Below, one piece after another: positions 38,088-45,629 of a stretch of DNA of 64,000 bases (positions within the stretch are counted from its first letter, which is position 1; each line of letters begins with the position of its first letter). The position numbers and the translations under genes are program-made. Location: NCBI GenBank assembly GCA_029851945.1, contig JARKUZ010000067.1, positions 75,058 to 139,057 on the forward strand, read 5' to 3'. The DNA is from Terrisporobacter sp. (lineage in GTDB: Bacteria > Bacillota_A > Clostridia > Peptostreptococcales > Peptostreptococcaceae). The notes under the pieces were generated by a model that saw only the letters and a program-made list of their open reading frames with translations, ran no database searches and was not told the DNA's origin.

Positions 38088-39048
38088 ATATTCTGTTATT
38101 AACGTATTTATCTATAAGCGGAGTAGCTACATTAGCTAATAATATTGAGTACGAACATCCCTCTGGATATCCACCATATAATCTTATAACAGTTGCTATT
38201 ACACCTGCTAAAACTGCATAAATTATTTGACCTTTTTTTGTCATAGGAGATGTGGTATAGTCAGTTAACATGAAAAATCCACCTAATAATACACCACCAG
38301 CTAAAACTTGGAATAAAGCAAACTCAAAATTAAATCCACCTAATATAAAAGATAAAACAAATATTGTTCCTATGTAAAAGACTGGCATGATGTAACTTAT
38401 TATTCCTCTATAAATTAAGTAAACTCCTCCAAGCATTATCAAAACTGCACATGTTTCACCTATACATCCACTAATATTACCCAACGTCATATCAATTAAA
38501 GATATTCCACTTTCTTTTAAAGGAGCTAAACCTGCTGCCCCTTCTTTTAGAAAACTTAATGGTGTTGCAGTTGTAACTGCATCTAAACTTCCGCTACCAA
38601 CCCAGTTTACACCTGTTTTAGTCCAAGTTGTCATAGCAACTGGAAATGATGCTAATAAGAATGCTCTCCCTGCAAGGGCTGGATTAACAAAGTTATTACC
38701 AATCCCTCCAAATACCATTTTTACAACTATTATTGAAAATACTCCCCCTGATATACACATCCACCATGGAAGTGACGCTGGTACATTAAATGCTAGTAAT
38801 AAACCTGTTACTACTGCAGAAAAGTCTCCTATGGTACTTTTTTGCTTTGATATTTTTTGATATAAAAATTCAGATCCCACTGTACCTAGTATACAAAAAA
38901 ACATTACATACAATGCGCTAGCTCTAAAGTAATATACGGCTGCAAGTGCTGCTGGTACAAGAGCTAATATTACTTGCTTCATTATATAAGAAGTATCTTC
39001 ATTACTTCTTATGTGAGGTGATGACGATACTATAAACTTGTTTTCCAT
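38062..39048 (-). CDS. rnfD: Rnf complex membrane flavoprotein subunit RnfD
   Basis: A 328-residue membrane subunit with about ten helices. It begins IVSSSPHIRSNEDTSYIM near residues 5-22, typical of RnfD and NqrB. The DAVTTATPL segment near residue 163 contains the threonine expected to carry covalent FMN. FFMLTDYTTSPMTKKGQIIY near residues 257-276 is another conserved stretch. It contributes the ion-translocating core. It lies downstream of rnfC by 18 bases. Confidence 0.95.
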   Translation of the reverse strand: MENKFIVSSSPHIRSNEDTSYIMKQVILALVPAALAAVYYFRASALYVMFFCILGTVGSEFLYQKISKQKSTIGDFSAVVTGLLLAFNVPASLPWWMCISGGVFSIIVVKMVFGGIGNNFVNPALAGRAFLLASFPVAMTTWTKTGVNWVGSGSLDAVTTATPLSFLKEGAAGLAPLKESGISLIDMTLGNISGCIGETCAVLIMLGGVYLIYRGIISYIMPVFYIGTIFVLSFILGGFNFEFALFQVLAGGVLLGGFFMLTDYTTSPMTKKGQIIYAVLAGVIATVIRLYGGYPEGCSYSILLANVATPLIDKYVNNRIFGEVAKSE

Positions 39049-39066
39049 ATTATTTCCCCCTAACTA

Positions 39067-40407
39067 TTATTTGTTAGCTGCCTGCTGTTTCCTTCTCATC
39101 GCTTGAATTTGTCTCTTAGCATTTCTTATAGATTCAACTAAAGGCCTTCTAGCAGGACATATAAATGAACAAGAACCACACTCTATACAATCAAGAGCTC
39201 TATGTTCATCTGCTCTTTCAAAATCCCCCTTTAGTGAATTAGCACTTATATATAGTGGTTGTAAAAATGCTGGACATACTTCTGTACATCTACCACATCT
39301 TAAACAATTACTTGGTTCATCTATTTTTGCTTCTTCTACAGATATACAAAGTATTCCAGAAGATCCTTTATTAGTAACTACATTAGTAGTATATTGAGTC
39401 ATCCCCATCATAGGTCCACCCATTATAAACTTTCCTACTTTAACATTATCTTTAAATCCACCACATTGGTCTATTATTTCAGAAACAACTGTACCTACTT
39501 TTGTTACTAAGTTTGCAGGCTCTTTTATACAACTTCCTGTAACAGTTGTAATTCTTTCTATTAAAGGCATTCCTGTTTTTATAGTTCTTGCTACTTGTGC
39601 TGCTGTACCAACATTATCAACTACTGCTCCTGCAGCTGCTGGTAAAGCTCCTGATGGAACTTCTCTTCCTGTACAAGCATATATTAATTGCTTTTCTGCA
39701 CCTTGTGGATATTTAACTTCAAGACCTACTACTTCTACCTCATTATAATTGTTTGCAGCTTTAGTAACAGCCTCTATAGCATCTGGCTTATTAACTTCTA
39801 TGGCGATATATCCCTTTTTAACATTTAAAGCTTTCATTATTACTCTTAATCCAAATACTACATCTTCTGGATTCTCTACCATAAGTCTATGGTCTGCTGT
39901 AAGATACGGTTCACATTCCGCACCGTTTAATATAACAACATCAATGTTTGTATTTGGTGGCGGTGATAATTTTACATGAGTTGGAAATGTTGCTCCTCCC
40001 ATACCAACGATACCAGCCTCTTGTATGTATTTCACAATATCCTTAGGATATAAGCTTTCTAAATCTCCTTTAGGACTTACACTTTCGTGAATTTCTTCTT
40101 TGAAATTGTTTTCAATTACAACACATAGTCCATTTCCTCCTGGGATGTCATGCTGTTCTATTCCGATTACCTTACCTGAAACAGATGAATGTATATTACT
40201 TGATACAAATCCCTGAGACTCACCTATTTTTTGTCCTACTTTCACCTCATCTCCCACAGCAACTATAGGGTTTGCTGGAGCACCTATATGTTGTTGTAAA
40301 GGTATATAAACTACTTTTGGAGCTTCAGCTTTTCTTATAGCTATTTGATTTGTATACTCTTTATTATATGGAGGATGTATTCCTCCTTTAAATGTTAAGA
40401 GTTTCAT
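39067..40407 (-). CDS. rnfC: Rnf complex NADH-binding subunit RnfC
   Basis: A 446-residue peripheral subunit that exchanges electrons with NAD. Features in order are a KGGIHP start, a lipoyl-like SLBB-type fold, the FMN/NADH-binding region GIVGMGGATFPTHVK near residue 133, and two ferredoxin motifs near the C-terminus (CLRCGRCTEVCP near 367 and CIECGSCSFICP near 407). The complex couples ferredoxin oxidation to NAD reduction and pumps Na+ or H+, giving anaerobes an ion gradient. First gene of the operon; upstream lies an 18-bp palindrome. Confidence 0.96.
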   Translation of the reverse strand: MKLLTFKGGIHPPYNKEYTNQIAIRKAEAPKVVYIPLQQHIGAPANPIVAVGDEVKVGQKIGESQGFVSSNIHSSVSGKVIGIEQHDIPGGNGLCVVIENNFKEEIHESVSPKGDLESLYPKDIVKYIQEAGIVGMGGATFPTHVKLSPPPNTNIDVVILNGAECEPYLTADHRLMVENPEDVVFGLRVIMKALNVKKGYIAIEVNKPDAIEAVTKAANNYNEVEVVGLEVKYPQGAEKQLIYACTGREVPSGALPAAAGAVVDNVGTAAQVARTIKTGMPLIERITTVTGSCIKEPANLVTKVGTVVSEIIDQCGGFKDNVKVGKFIMGGPMMGMTQYTTNVVTNKGSSGILCISVEEAKIDEPSNCLRCGRCTEVCPAFLQPLYISANSLKGDFERADEHRALDCIECGSCSFICPARRPLVESIRNAKRQIQAMRRKQQAANK

Positions 40408-40447
40408 TTTACTCCCTCCCCATACTGTTTTTAACTTTATGCTATTA

Positions 40448-40465
40448 TTTATAGTATACTATAAA
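40448..40465. promoter_or_regulatory. 18-bp perfect palindrome upstream of rnfC
   Basis: TTTATAGTATACTATAAA is perfectly self-complementary and includes TATACT, a good -10 box on the minus strand, 40-60 bases before the rnfC start. A clear -35 box at 17 bases was not found. A dimeric regulator could bind here. No known operator was recognised. Confidence 0.4.
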
Positions 40466-40610
40466 ATTGGTAAAATTTAATAATTGTTAAAAAAATATCC
40501 TTTTTTCTAACTTTATAACAAAATTTTTAAACCATTATCAATAAATCAATTTAAATAATTAAGTATTTTTAAATTAAATATATTAAATATCACATTATTT
40601 TTTTATACAT

Positions 40611-40638
40611 AAAAAAAGGTTGATAAAACAACCCTTTA
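40611..40638 (-). terminator. Intrinsic terminator after the SPOR-like gene
   Basis: A 9-bp stem (about 40615-40623 with 40628-40636, one G-U pair) followed by a T run on the minus strand, immediately after the SPOR-like gene stop codon. Confidence 0.75.
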
Positions 40639-40643
40639 ATTAT

Positions 40644-41552
40644 CTATTTCATTGAATTTACAAATAAATAGTAACCTTGTATTGAAGATAATAATGCACC
40701 TTGACTTATGTAATTTTTATTTTCATTAGCACTTTTTGAAGATATTAATATTTTTTCCTCAACTTCATCTATATATGAAATTAAATTTTCTTTAAATTTA
40801 TCCATCTTTGAATAATTAATTTTATTTATATTTTTCTTTAAATTATCTAAAATCGTATTTCTACTTGTTAAAATTTCGTTATAAGTTTCTAGATTTTTTT
40901 CTCCTAAATCCCAATATTCACTCTCTTTTTTATAATTTTCAATTAAATTATTTAATCCCTTTGCTATGTCTTCCATATAAGAATAGCTATCTGTATATTG
41001 TAAAGATAACATTGGAATTTCTATTTTAGTTAAAAAAGCGTCCGAAAAATATGTCCTTGTATCCTCTAAATTTTCTCTTACTTTGTCTTCTTTAAGAGAG
41101 GCATATACTTGCACTTTTTTAGTGTTGTCTAAGTCCATATTAGCAGAAGGAAATTTATACTCTTCCATTACATCTTCAACCTTTTTTAAATCATTTTTAT
41201 TTTCTATAGACGCAACCTGTATGGTGTATATTTCCATCTCATTAACACTTGCTACTTTTGCATTTTCCTCACTATCCTTATTTTCTTCCAAGTCTCCTAA
41301 CTCCGATGAAATATCACTTGATGTTATTACATCACTTTTATTAAATAACTTCTTTAATCCATCCCATACAGATAAATTTTTGATACTACTCATAACACTT
41401 ACACTCTCAAGCTTGTCCGAAAGGCCTTTATCTTTTAGGTTTATATATGCATAAGAACCTATGATACATATACATAACATGATTGTTATACCTTTTGTAG
41501 CATTAAACTTTTTTCTCTTATTGAAATTTCTGTAAAATTTTCTTTTGCTCAT
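40644..41552 (-). CDS. Single-pass membrane protein with a SPOR-like domain
   Basis: A 302-residue protein with a strongly basic N-terminus (residues 1-19), one membrane helix (about 21-40) and an extracytoplasmic region. Residues about 105-180 (YTIQVASIENKNDLKKVEDVM onward, read in parts) look like a SPOR domain, which binds denuded glycan strands at division sites. The rest (about 185-300) is helical and charged. SPOR assignment is from the opening YTIQVAS and overall layout, so it is moderate. Monocistronic, with a GAGGGGAC ribosome site and a terminator. Confidence 0.65.
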   Translation of the reverse strand: MSKRKFYRNFNKRKKFNATKGITIMLCICIIGSYAYINLKDKGLSDKLESVSVMSSIKNLSVWDGLKKLFNKSDVITSSDISSELGDLEENKDSEENAKVASVNEMEIYTIQVASIENKNDLKKVEDVMEEYKFPSANMDLDNTKKVQVYASLKEDKVRENLEDTRTYFSDAFLTKIEIPMLSLQYTDSYSYMEDIAKGLNNLIENYKKESEYWDLGEKNLETYNEILTSRNTILDNLKKNINKINYSKMDKFKENLISYIDEVEEKILISSKSANENKNYISQGALLSSIQGYYLFVNSMK

Positions 41553-41622
41553 AAGTTGTCCCCTCCTAAATAGTTTTTAATAATATATATTTAGAAGATG
41601 TCCAAATTATGTATAATCGTAT

Positions 41623-41658
41623 AAAAAAACTACACTTAAAATTTTAAGCGTAGTTTTT
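41623..41658 (-). terminator. Intrinsic terminator downstream of the glyoxalase-fold gene
   Basis: A stem-loop of about 16 bp (one G-U pair on the minus-strand transcript) flanked by A7 and T6 runs. It lies 90 bases after the glyoxalase-fold stop codon; the 195-base gap holds no other feature that I see. Confidence 0.7.
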
Positions 41659-41747
41659 TATATTAAGCAAATATTCTTTCTCCTAATAATACATTTCATA
41701 ATATCCAGAAAAACAATGATAAAGCCAAGTATACAACAGCTTTATTT

Positions 41748-42119
41748 TTATCTATTTTTTGGTAATATTTCTATCCAGTAGTTATCTGGATCTGCAATGA
41801 AGTATATTCCCATTGCTTTATTTTCAAAACAGATACATCCCATTTCTTTATGTAATTCATATGCCTTATTGAAATCTTCAACTTCTAAAGCTAGATGGAA
41901 TTCATTATCTCCTAGGTTGTATGGTCTATCCCAATCTCTTAACCAAGTTAATTCTAAGCTATGGCTTGTAACTCCATCTCCTAAATAAACTAATATAAAG
42001 CTTCCATCTTCAGCTTCTTTACGTCTAACTTCTTTTAATCCTAATGATTTTTCATAAAACTCTAAACTTTTTTCTAGGTTAAGAACATTAAAATTATTAT
42101 GACAAAATGTAAATTTCAT
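41748..42119 (-). CDS. Glyoxalase I-like VOC-superfamily protein
   Basis: A 123-residue vicinal-oxygen-chelate protein resembling lactoylglutathione lyase. Candidate metal ligands sit where glyoxalase I has them: His7 in FCHNNFNV, Glu in SLELTW near residue 57, His in EFHLALEV near residue 74 and Glu in YWIEILP near residue 118. It could detoxify methylglyoxal made by MgsA in this window, or act on another thiol adduct. Glutathione is not expected in this group, so the thiol cofactor is open. Monocistronic, with an AGGAGG ribosome site. Confidence 0.85.
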   Translation of the reverse strand: MKFTFCHNNFNVLNLEKSLEFYEKSLGLKEVRRKEAEDGSFILVYLGDGVTSHSLELTWLRDWDRPYNLGDNEFHLALEVEDFNKAYELHKEMGCICFENKAMGIYFIADPDNYWIEILPKNR

Positions 42120-42185
42120 ATTATTTTCCTCCTAAATTTTAACTAAAATCATATATAATTCATATATCATACAGTTATTTTATAA

Positions 42186-42914
42186 TTATATCTTTAATTT
42201 TGCAATAATTGGATAGTGATCTGACATTTTTTTTATTAATACTTTATAATCTATGGGTTCTACATCAGAAGATGTAAAAATGTAATCGATTCTTTCTATT
42301 CCTAAAGAAAATGTTAACGTATTAGACTGCTCCAATTCCTTAGCCACATCTATCGTATCATTTAAACTTATGTCTGGTTCATTAAAATCACCTGCTATTA
42401 TGTAAGTTTCATCCCCTAAATTATCTATAAACTCTTGCACTTCCTTAAGTTGGATTTCTTGCTCTTGTGTATTTGCAGATAAATGTAAATTAATAATATT
42501 CACCTTTTTACCTCTCACATCTATTACTGTATGTAAAAGACCCCTTTGCTCATTTTCACTACTCAAATACACATGATTCTTACTTATTATTTTATATTTT
42601 GAATATGTAACTAAACCATAACTAGAATTTGCATTAACAACATTAGCTCCATAATGTGAATTCATACCTAACTCTTCTTTTAAACTACTAACTTGAAATC
42701 CAACTTTAGCCGACTCATTAACTTCTTGTAAACATATTATATCTGCATCAGAATTCTTTAAAAAATCTATAGTATCAAAAAGTGTAGGAAACATATCTTT
42801 ATCTACACCACTATGTATGTTATAACTCACTATTTTTATTTCTTGATCTAAATGTCCTTCATTAATATTTACATTGCTTATAAGTATGCTTGATATAAAT
42901 ATTATAAAAAACAA
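42186..42914 (-). CDS. Exported endonuclease/exonuclease/phosphatase-fold hydrolase, unclear start
   Basis: About 242 residues with a hydrophobic N-terminus and an EEP domain: VSYNIHSGVDKD near residues 30-41, CLQEVNE (metal-binding Glu), GDFNEPD near residue 168 (Asp and Asn of the active site) and KMSDHYPI near the end (the catalytic Asp-His pair). Likely a phosphodiesterase or nuclease outside or at the membrane. The listed start is a TTG at 42914 with no ribosome site. The frame stays open upstream to 42938 and would add FINFRKIF, which completes a signal peptide. A GGGAG site lies before it. See the start-codon finding. Confidence 0.8.
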   Translation of the reverse strand: MFFIIFISSILISNVNINEGHLDQEIKIVSYNIHSGVDKDMFPTLFDTIDFLKNSDADIICLQEVNESAKVGFQVSSLKEELGMNSHYGANVVNANSSYGLVTYSKYKIISKNHVYLSSENEQRGLLHTVIDVRGKKVNIINLHLSANTQEQEIQLKEVQEFIDNLGDETYIIAGDFNEPDISLNDTIDVAKELEQSNTLTFSLGIERIDYIFTSSDVEPIDYKVLIKKMSDHYPIIAKLKI

Positions 42915-42972
42915 AAATATTTTTCTAAAATTAATAAATCATCAACTCCCTTTTGCTCTTTTAATTCTTGTT

Positions 42973-43000
42973 CAAAATTAAAGACGCCATAAGCGCCTTT
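42973..43000 (-). terminator. Weak intrinsic terminator after the repeat protein gene
   Basis: An 8-bp stem (42980-42987 with 42993-43000, one G-U pair) with a short T-rich tail on the minus strand, just after the stop codon of the gene at 43005. Confidence 0.5.
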
Positions 43001-43004
43001 AAAA

Positions 43005-43613
43005 TTAATGATTTTTCTTTACAACCTTCTCTTTAATAATATAATTTATAACTTTTTTTCTTATGTCTTCGGCTGAATCTTCATCTATCACATCTATATC
43101 TAGTAATTTAGCAATAGATTGCATATCTCCTCTTGTTTTAGATTTATAACTTTCTATTAAATCCCCTTTAATTTTATCAGGCTCTATTACATATTCTTGA
43201 CTATTTCTACTATATAAAACGTATTTTTTAGAATAAGATTTTCTATTATCATAAATATACCTAGATACAGTCTTTAATATTTGATTATAAGAGTGTTTGC
43301 TATTAACTCTTATACCTAAATAATTTGCAAATTTTATTAATTCTCCTTTAGATTTAAACATTTCTTGACTTCTAATTATCTTTCCTACTGAAACTACATT
43401 TTCTTGATATGCACCATATTTTAATACTTTTAAATAGGTTCTATTTACACTAGATTCTTTGCTTATTTTCTTTATATAATTATTAATAATTTTATCTATA
43501 TTGCCCTCAAAGTATTTTTGTGCGCCTTTTTGAGATATATAATTTTCAAGTTCCTTATGGGCCATATCAAGTATCATTTTTTTTAAATCATCTTTATAAT
43601 ATCTAGATTCCAT
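43005..43613 (-). CDS. Unrecognised lysine-rich protein with two helix-loop-helix repeats
   Basis: A 202-residue cytosolic protein I do not recognise. It has no membrane segment or signal peptide. Two ungapped 33-residue repeats are visible at 88-120 (SKGELIKFANYLGIRVN...) and 160-192 (TRGDMQSIAKLLDIDVI...). They share 11 identities and a pattern of S/T-K/R-G-E/D-L/M, A, L, I, V, S, I, K, V, YI. That layout suggests SAP-, LEM- or Rho-N-like helix-loop-helix units, which often bind nucleic acid. The basic composition would fit DNA or RNA binding. Strong GGGGGAGG ribosome site 4 bases before the ATG. Confidence 0.75.
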   Translation of the reverse strand: MESRYYKDDLKKMILDMAHKELENYISQKGAQKYFEGNIDKIINNYIKKISKESSVNRTYLKVLKYGAYQENVVSVGKIIRSQEMFKSKGELIKFANYLGIRVNSKHSYNQILKTVSRYIYDNRKSYSKKYVLYSRNSQEYVIEPDKIKGDLIESYKSKTRGDMQSIAKLLDIDVIDEDSAEDIRKKVINYIIKEKVVKKNH

Positions 43614-43794
43614 GATACCTCCCCCTTCTGTATATAAGCAATATTACTCTCATTTATTATATTCAAGTATTTTTAAATTGGTGAATTTGTTAATTTTTTG
43701 ATTGTTATTTAATTATATGATTTTTATAGAAAATTATTAAATTCTTTTAAATTTATGTATAAATTAATTTGATTTGGAAAAAATACTATTATAA

Positions 43795-43860
43795 AATCAA
43801 ACATACTCAATCTCCCCCATTTAGACTTCTATTTTCCCCCATAAATAGAAGTCTTTTTTT
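43795..43860 (+). ncRNA. Candidate trans-acting small RNA with two UCCCCCAU motifs
   Basis: A plus-strand segment ends in a perfect 12-bp terminator stem (43823-43834 with 43843-43854) and a T run to 43860. TCCCCCAT occurs twice: in the single-stranded part (43813-43820) and as the whole terminator loop (43835-43842). C-rich loops of this kind are how Firmicute small RNAs pair with Shine-Dalgarno sequences. The 10-mer AATCTCCCCC (43809-43818 region) is exactly complementary to the mglB ribosome site. The 5' end is not defined; a weak TATTAT/TATAAA lies at about 43787-43794. Expression is unproven. Confidence 0.5.
43823..43860 (+). terminator. Terminator of the candidate small RNA
   Basis: A perfect 12-bp stem, an 8-base loop reading TCCCCCAT and six or more T residues. 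The T run is on the plus strand only, so the transcript must be plus-strand, opposite to both neighbouring genes. Confidence 0.85.
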
Positions 43861-43917
43861 CATATAATAACACTAAATTATACATAATAAGTTTTTTAAT
43901 TTGACTTTTAGTAAATA

Positions 43918-43952
43918 AAAAAATAGTAAACAAAATTCGTTTACTATTTTTT
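43918..43952 (-). terminator. Terminator of the two-component operon
   Basis: A 14-bp stem (43918-43931 with 43939-43952) with T run on the minus strand. The stop codon of the PH-like gene at 43944-43946 lies inside its stem. Confidence 0.85.
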
Positions 43953-44363
43953 AATATATTCAACTTTATTCACTAATTTTTTATAAGTTTTTTCAGTATC
44001 CTCACGATTTCCATCATTATATATAATAATTTTATCATCTAATTCAATTCTTATATAAGGGTTTTTATCTCTATATACATAAACTTTACCAACTTCACTT
44101 CCATTATTAATTTTAAAAGTTCCTCTAAGATATTTTAAAGTTCCTGTACCTTTAATTCTACTTCCAATATTAATATCATCTAAAAGCTCAATATCTTTAA
44201 TCTCTTCAATATCAAATATTTCTGATTTTATTTTTATCTTGTCATCTATTACCTCTAGTTTATGACCTGATGGATCCACTATATTTAGAAGTAATGCTGT
44301 TATAGTACATATTAATAATAATAAAATAACTGCTACTTTTCCATATATATTAGTTTTAGTCAT
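43944..44363 (-). CDS. Small membrane protein with a PH-like domain
   Basis: A 139-residue protein with one membrane helix (residues about 8-28), then a beta-rich soluble part. VEVIDDKIKIKS, IEEIKDIELLDDI and KVYVYRDKNPYIRIEL near residues 93-108 resemble the bacterial PH-domain (bPH_2-like) strands. Such proteins are common in Firmicute membrane and bacteriocin loci; their function is unknown. It is the last gene of the five-gene two-component operon. Its ribosome site includes an 8-base G run (44372-44379), a possible slippage tract. Confidence 0.7.
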   Translation of the reverse strand: MTKTNIYGKVAVILLLLICTITALLLNIVDPSGHKLEVIDDKIKIKSEIFDIEEIKDIELLDDINIGSRIKGTGTLKYLRGTFKINNGSEVGKVYVYRDKNPYIRIELDDKIIIYNDGNREDTEKTYKKLVNKVEYIKK

Positions 44364-44406
44364 GTTTATAACCCCCCCCTTAGAGTGAATTAGTTTATAG
44401 TTTAAA

Positions 44407-44799
44407 TTATTTTATATAAAATCCAGTTAATTTCATATCTTCATTATAACTTATAGTAAATTGAGCTTTTCCATTTTTAAATTTAGTCAAAGTAACTACT
44501 GTTGCTTGATTATCTTTCCCCACTACAGCTTCTTTTTCATATGAATCAAATTCACCTAAATCTTTTTCTATTGGTCCCCATACTTCTTTTAATTTAGCTG
44601 TAACTCCTGCATCTATTAGCTCTTGTCCAGATATTCCTTCAATTTTATTATACTCTCCGTTACATAACATTTGGATTACATTTTGAGTCATAGTCTTTAA
44701 CTCATCTTCACTAAATTCATCACTTAACTTATTAGTAGAACATCCTGCTAATGTTAAACAGCTTAAAGCCATAACTAAAAATAATCTTAATTTTCTCAT
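44407..44799 (-). CDS. Small DUF3887-like lipoprotein
   Basis: A 130-residue lipoprotein. The start is ATG 44799 (MRKLRLFLV), since the GGGAGAG ribosome site lies 6 bases before it. The longer frame to 44814 would begin with TTG inside that site. The signal peptide ends in LTLAGC, a consensus lipobox. The mature part (residues about 20-130) resembles DUF3887 domains, with VIQMLCNGEYNKI near residue 42 and AKLKEVWGPIEKDLGEF. Function is unknown. It lies 30 bases downstream of the YhfC-like protease gene. Confidence 0.78.
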   Translation of the reverse strand: MRKLRLFLVMALSCLTLAGCSTNKLSDEFSEDELKTMTQNVIQMLCNGEYNKIEGISGQELIDAGVTAKLKEVWGPIEKDLGEFDSYEKEAVVGKDNQATVVTLTKFKNGKAQFTISYNEDMKLTGFYIK

Positions 44800-44829
44800 T
44801 TTAATCTCTCCCAATATTTTATATTTCTT

Positions 44830-45609
44830 CTAAACTTTTTTATCATCTAACTTAGCAAATACATCTTTAAATATAAATATAGAATATAAAAGTACTAAAG
44901 CACATATTAATACATATATCTCCATACCTCCAATACTTATATTAAATATTTGTGGTAAAATTACAACTCCTGCATCCACTAAACCATGAAGTAATATTGC
45001 CAAAAATAAGTATCTAATTTTATTAATTCTTATTCCATATAAAACAATCATAGTAAACGAAACATGTATACTCATAGTAAGTAATCTTTCAATACCCATA
45101 ATATAAGCATTCATCGTTGTTAAAGATGACAGCTGATTAGATACTAAACTTAATAGTGAAGGGCTACTATAATCTATACCACTTTTTATTGCTATAGTTC
45201 CAAATAAAAATATAGCTGCATTTATTCCTACAAGTAATAATGCTTCTATTCCCCAGTGGCCAAAACCAAAATATAATCCATCTATATATCTATAATTACT
45301 TTTCAGGAAATATTTAAATCCTATATATCTACCTATTTCTTCAAAAATACCCGCTGTTAGTCCTAAAAATACCCCATGTAAATATGGGTTTAAGCTTAAT
45401 TTAATATACCAACTTTGATTTGATAAAATATAAGATATTATTGGTATTCGTAAAACTATTTGAGATATAAAAAATACTAAAGCACCTACTACAAATGATT
45501 TTAATATTTTATTTTTTGAAAATATACAGTAAATTAATATTACTATAGGTATTATTAACGTTATTATTGTACTAAATCCTAAACCTATTATTACTGAATT
45601 TTCAATCAT
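44830..45609 (-). CDS. YhfC-like intramembrane glutamic protease
   Basis: A 259-residue protein with about seven to eight membrane helices. The protease motif is visible as E90-E91-xx-R94 (FEEIGRY), H118 with E122 in GHWGIEA, and H208-x-x-x-D212 in LHGLVDAGV. This is the YhfC/DUF2324 family, related to the CAAX/PrsW glutamic proteases that cut peptides inside the membrane. Within the operon it lies directly after the kinase and before the lipoprotein, so it might process a signal peptide or membrane partner. Substrate unknown. Confidence 0.85.
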   Translation of the reverse strand: MIENSVIIGLGFSTIITLIIPIVILIYCIFSKNKILKSFVVGALVFFISQIVLRIPIISYILSNQSWYIKLSLNPYLHGVFLGLTAGIFEEIGRYIGFKYFLKSNYRYIDGLYFGFGHWGIEALLLVGINAAIFLFGTIAIKSGIDYSSPSLLSLVSNQLSSLTTMNAYIMGIERLLTMSIHVSFTMIVLYGIRINKIRYLFLAILLHGLVDAGVVILPQIFNISIGGMEIYVLICALVLLYSIFIFKDVFAKLDDKKV

Positions 45610-45629
45610 AAGCTCTCACTTCCTATTAT

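Larger units (their letters stand above)
43614..43943. other. 330-base intergenic region holding a candidate small RNA
   Basis: The region between the repeat-protein gene and the PH-like gene, both on the minus strand. The plus strand contains a short C-rich segment ending in an intrinsic terminator (listed as an ncRNA). The rest is AT-rich, with no open frame and no clear sigma-A promoter on the minus strand. The terminator at 43918-43952 belongs to the PH-like gene. Confidence 0.6.
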
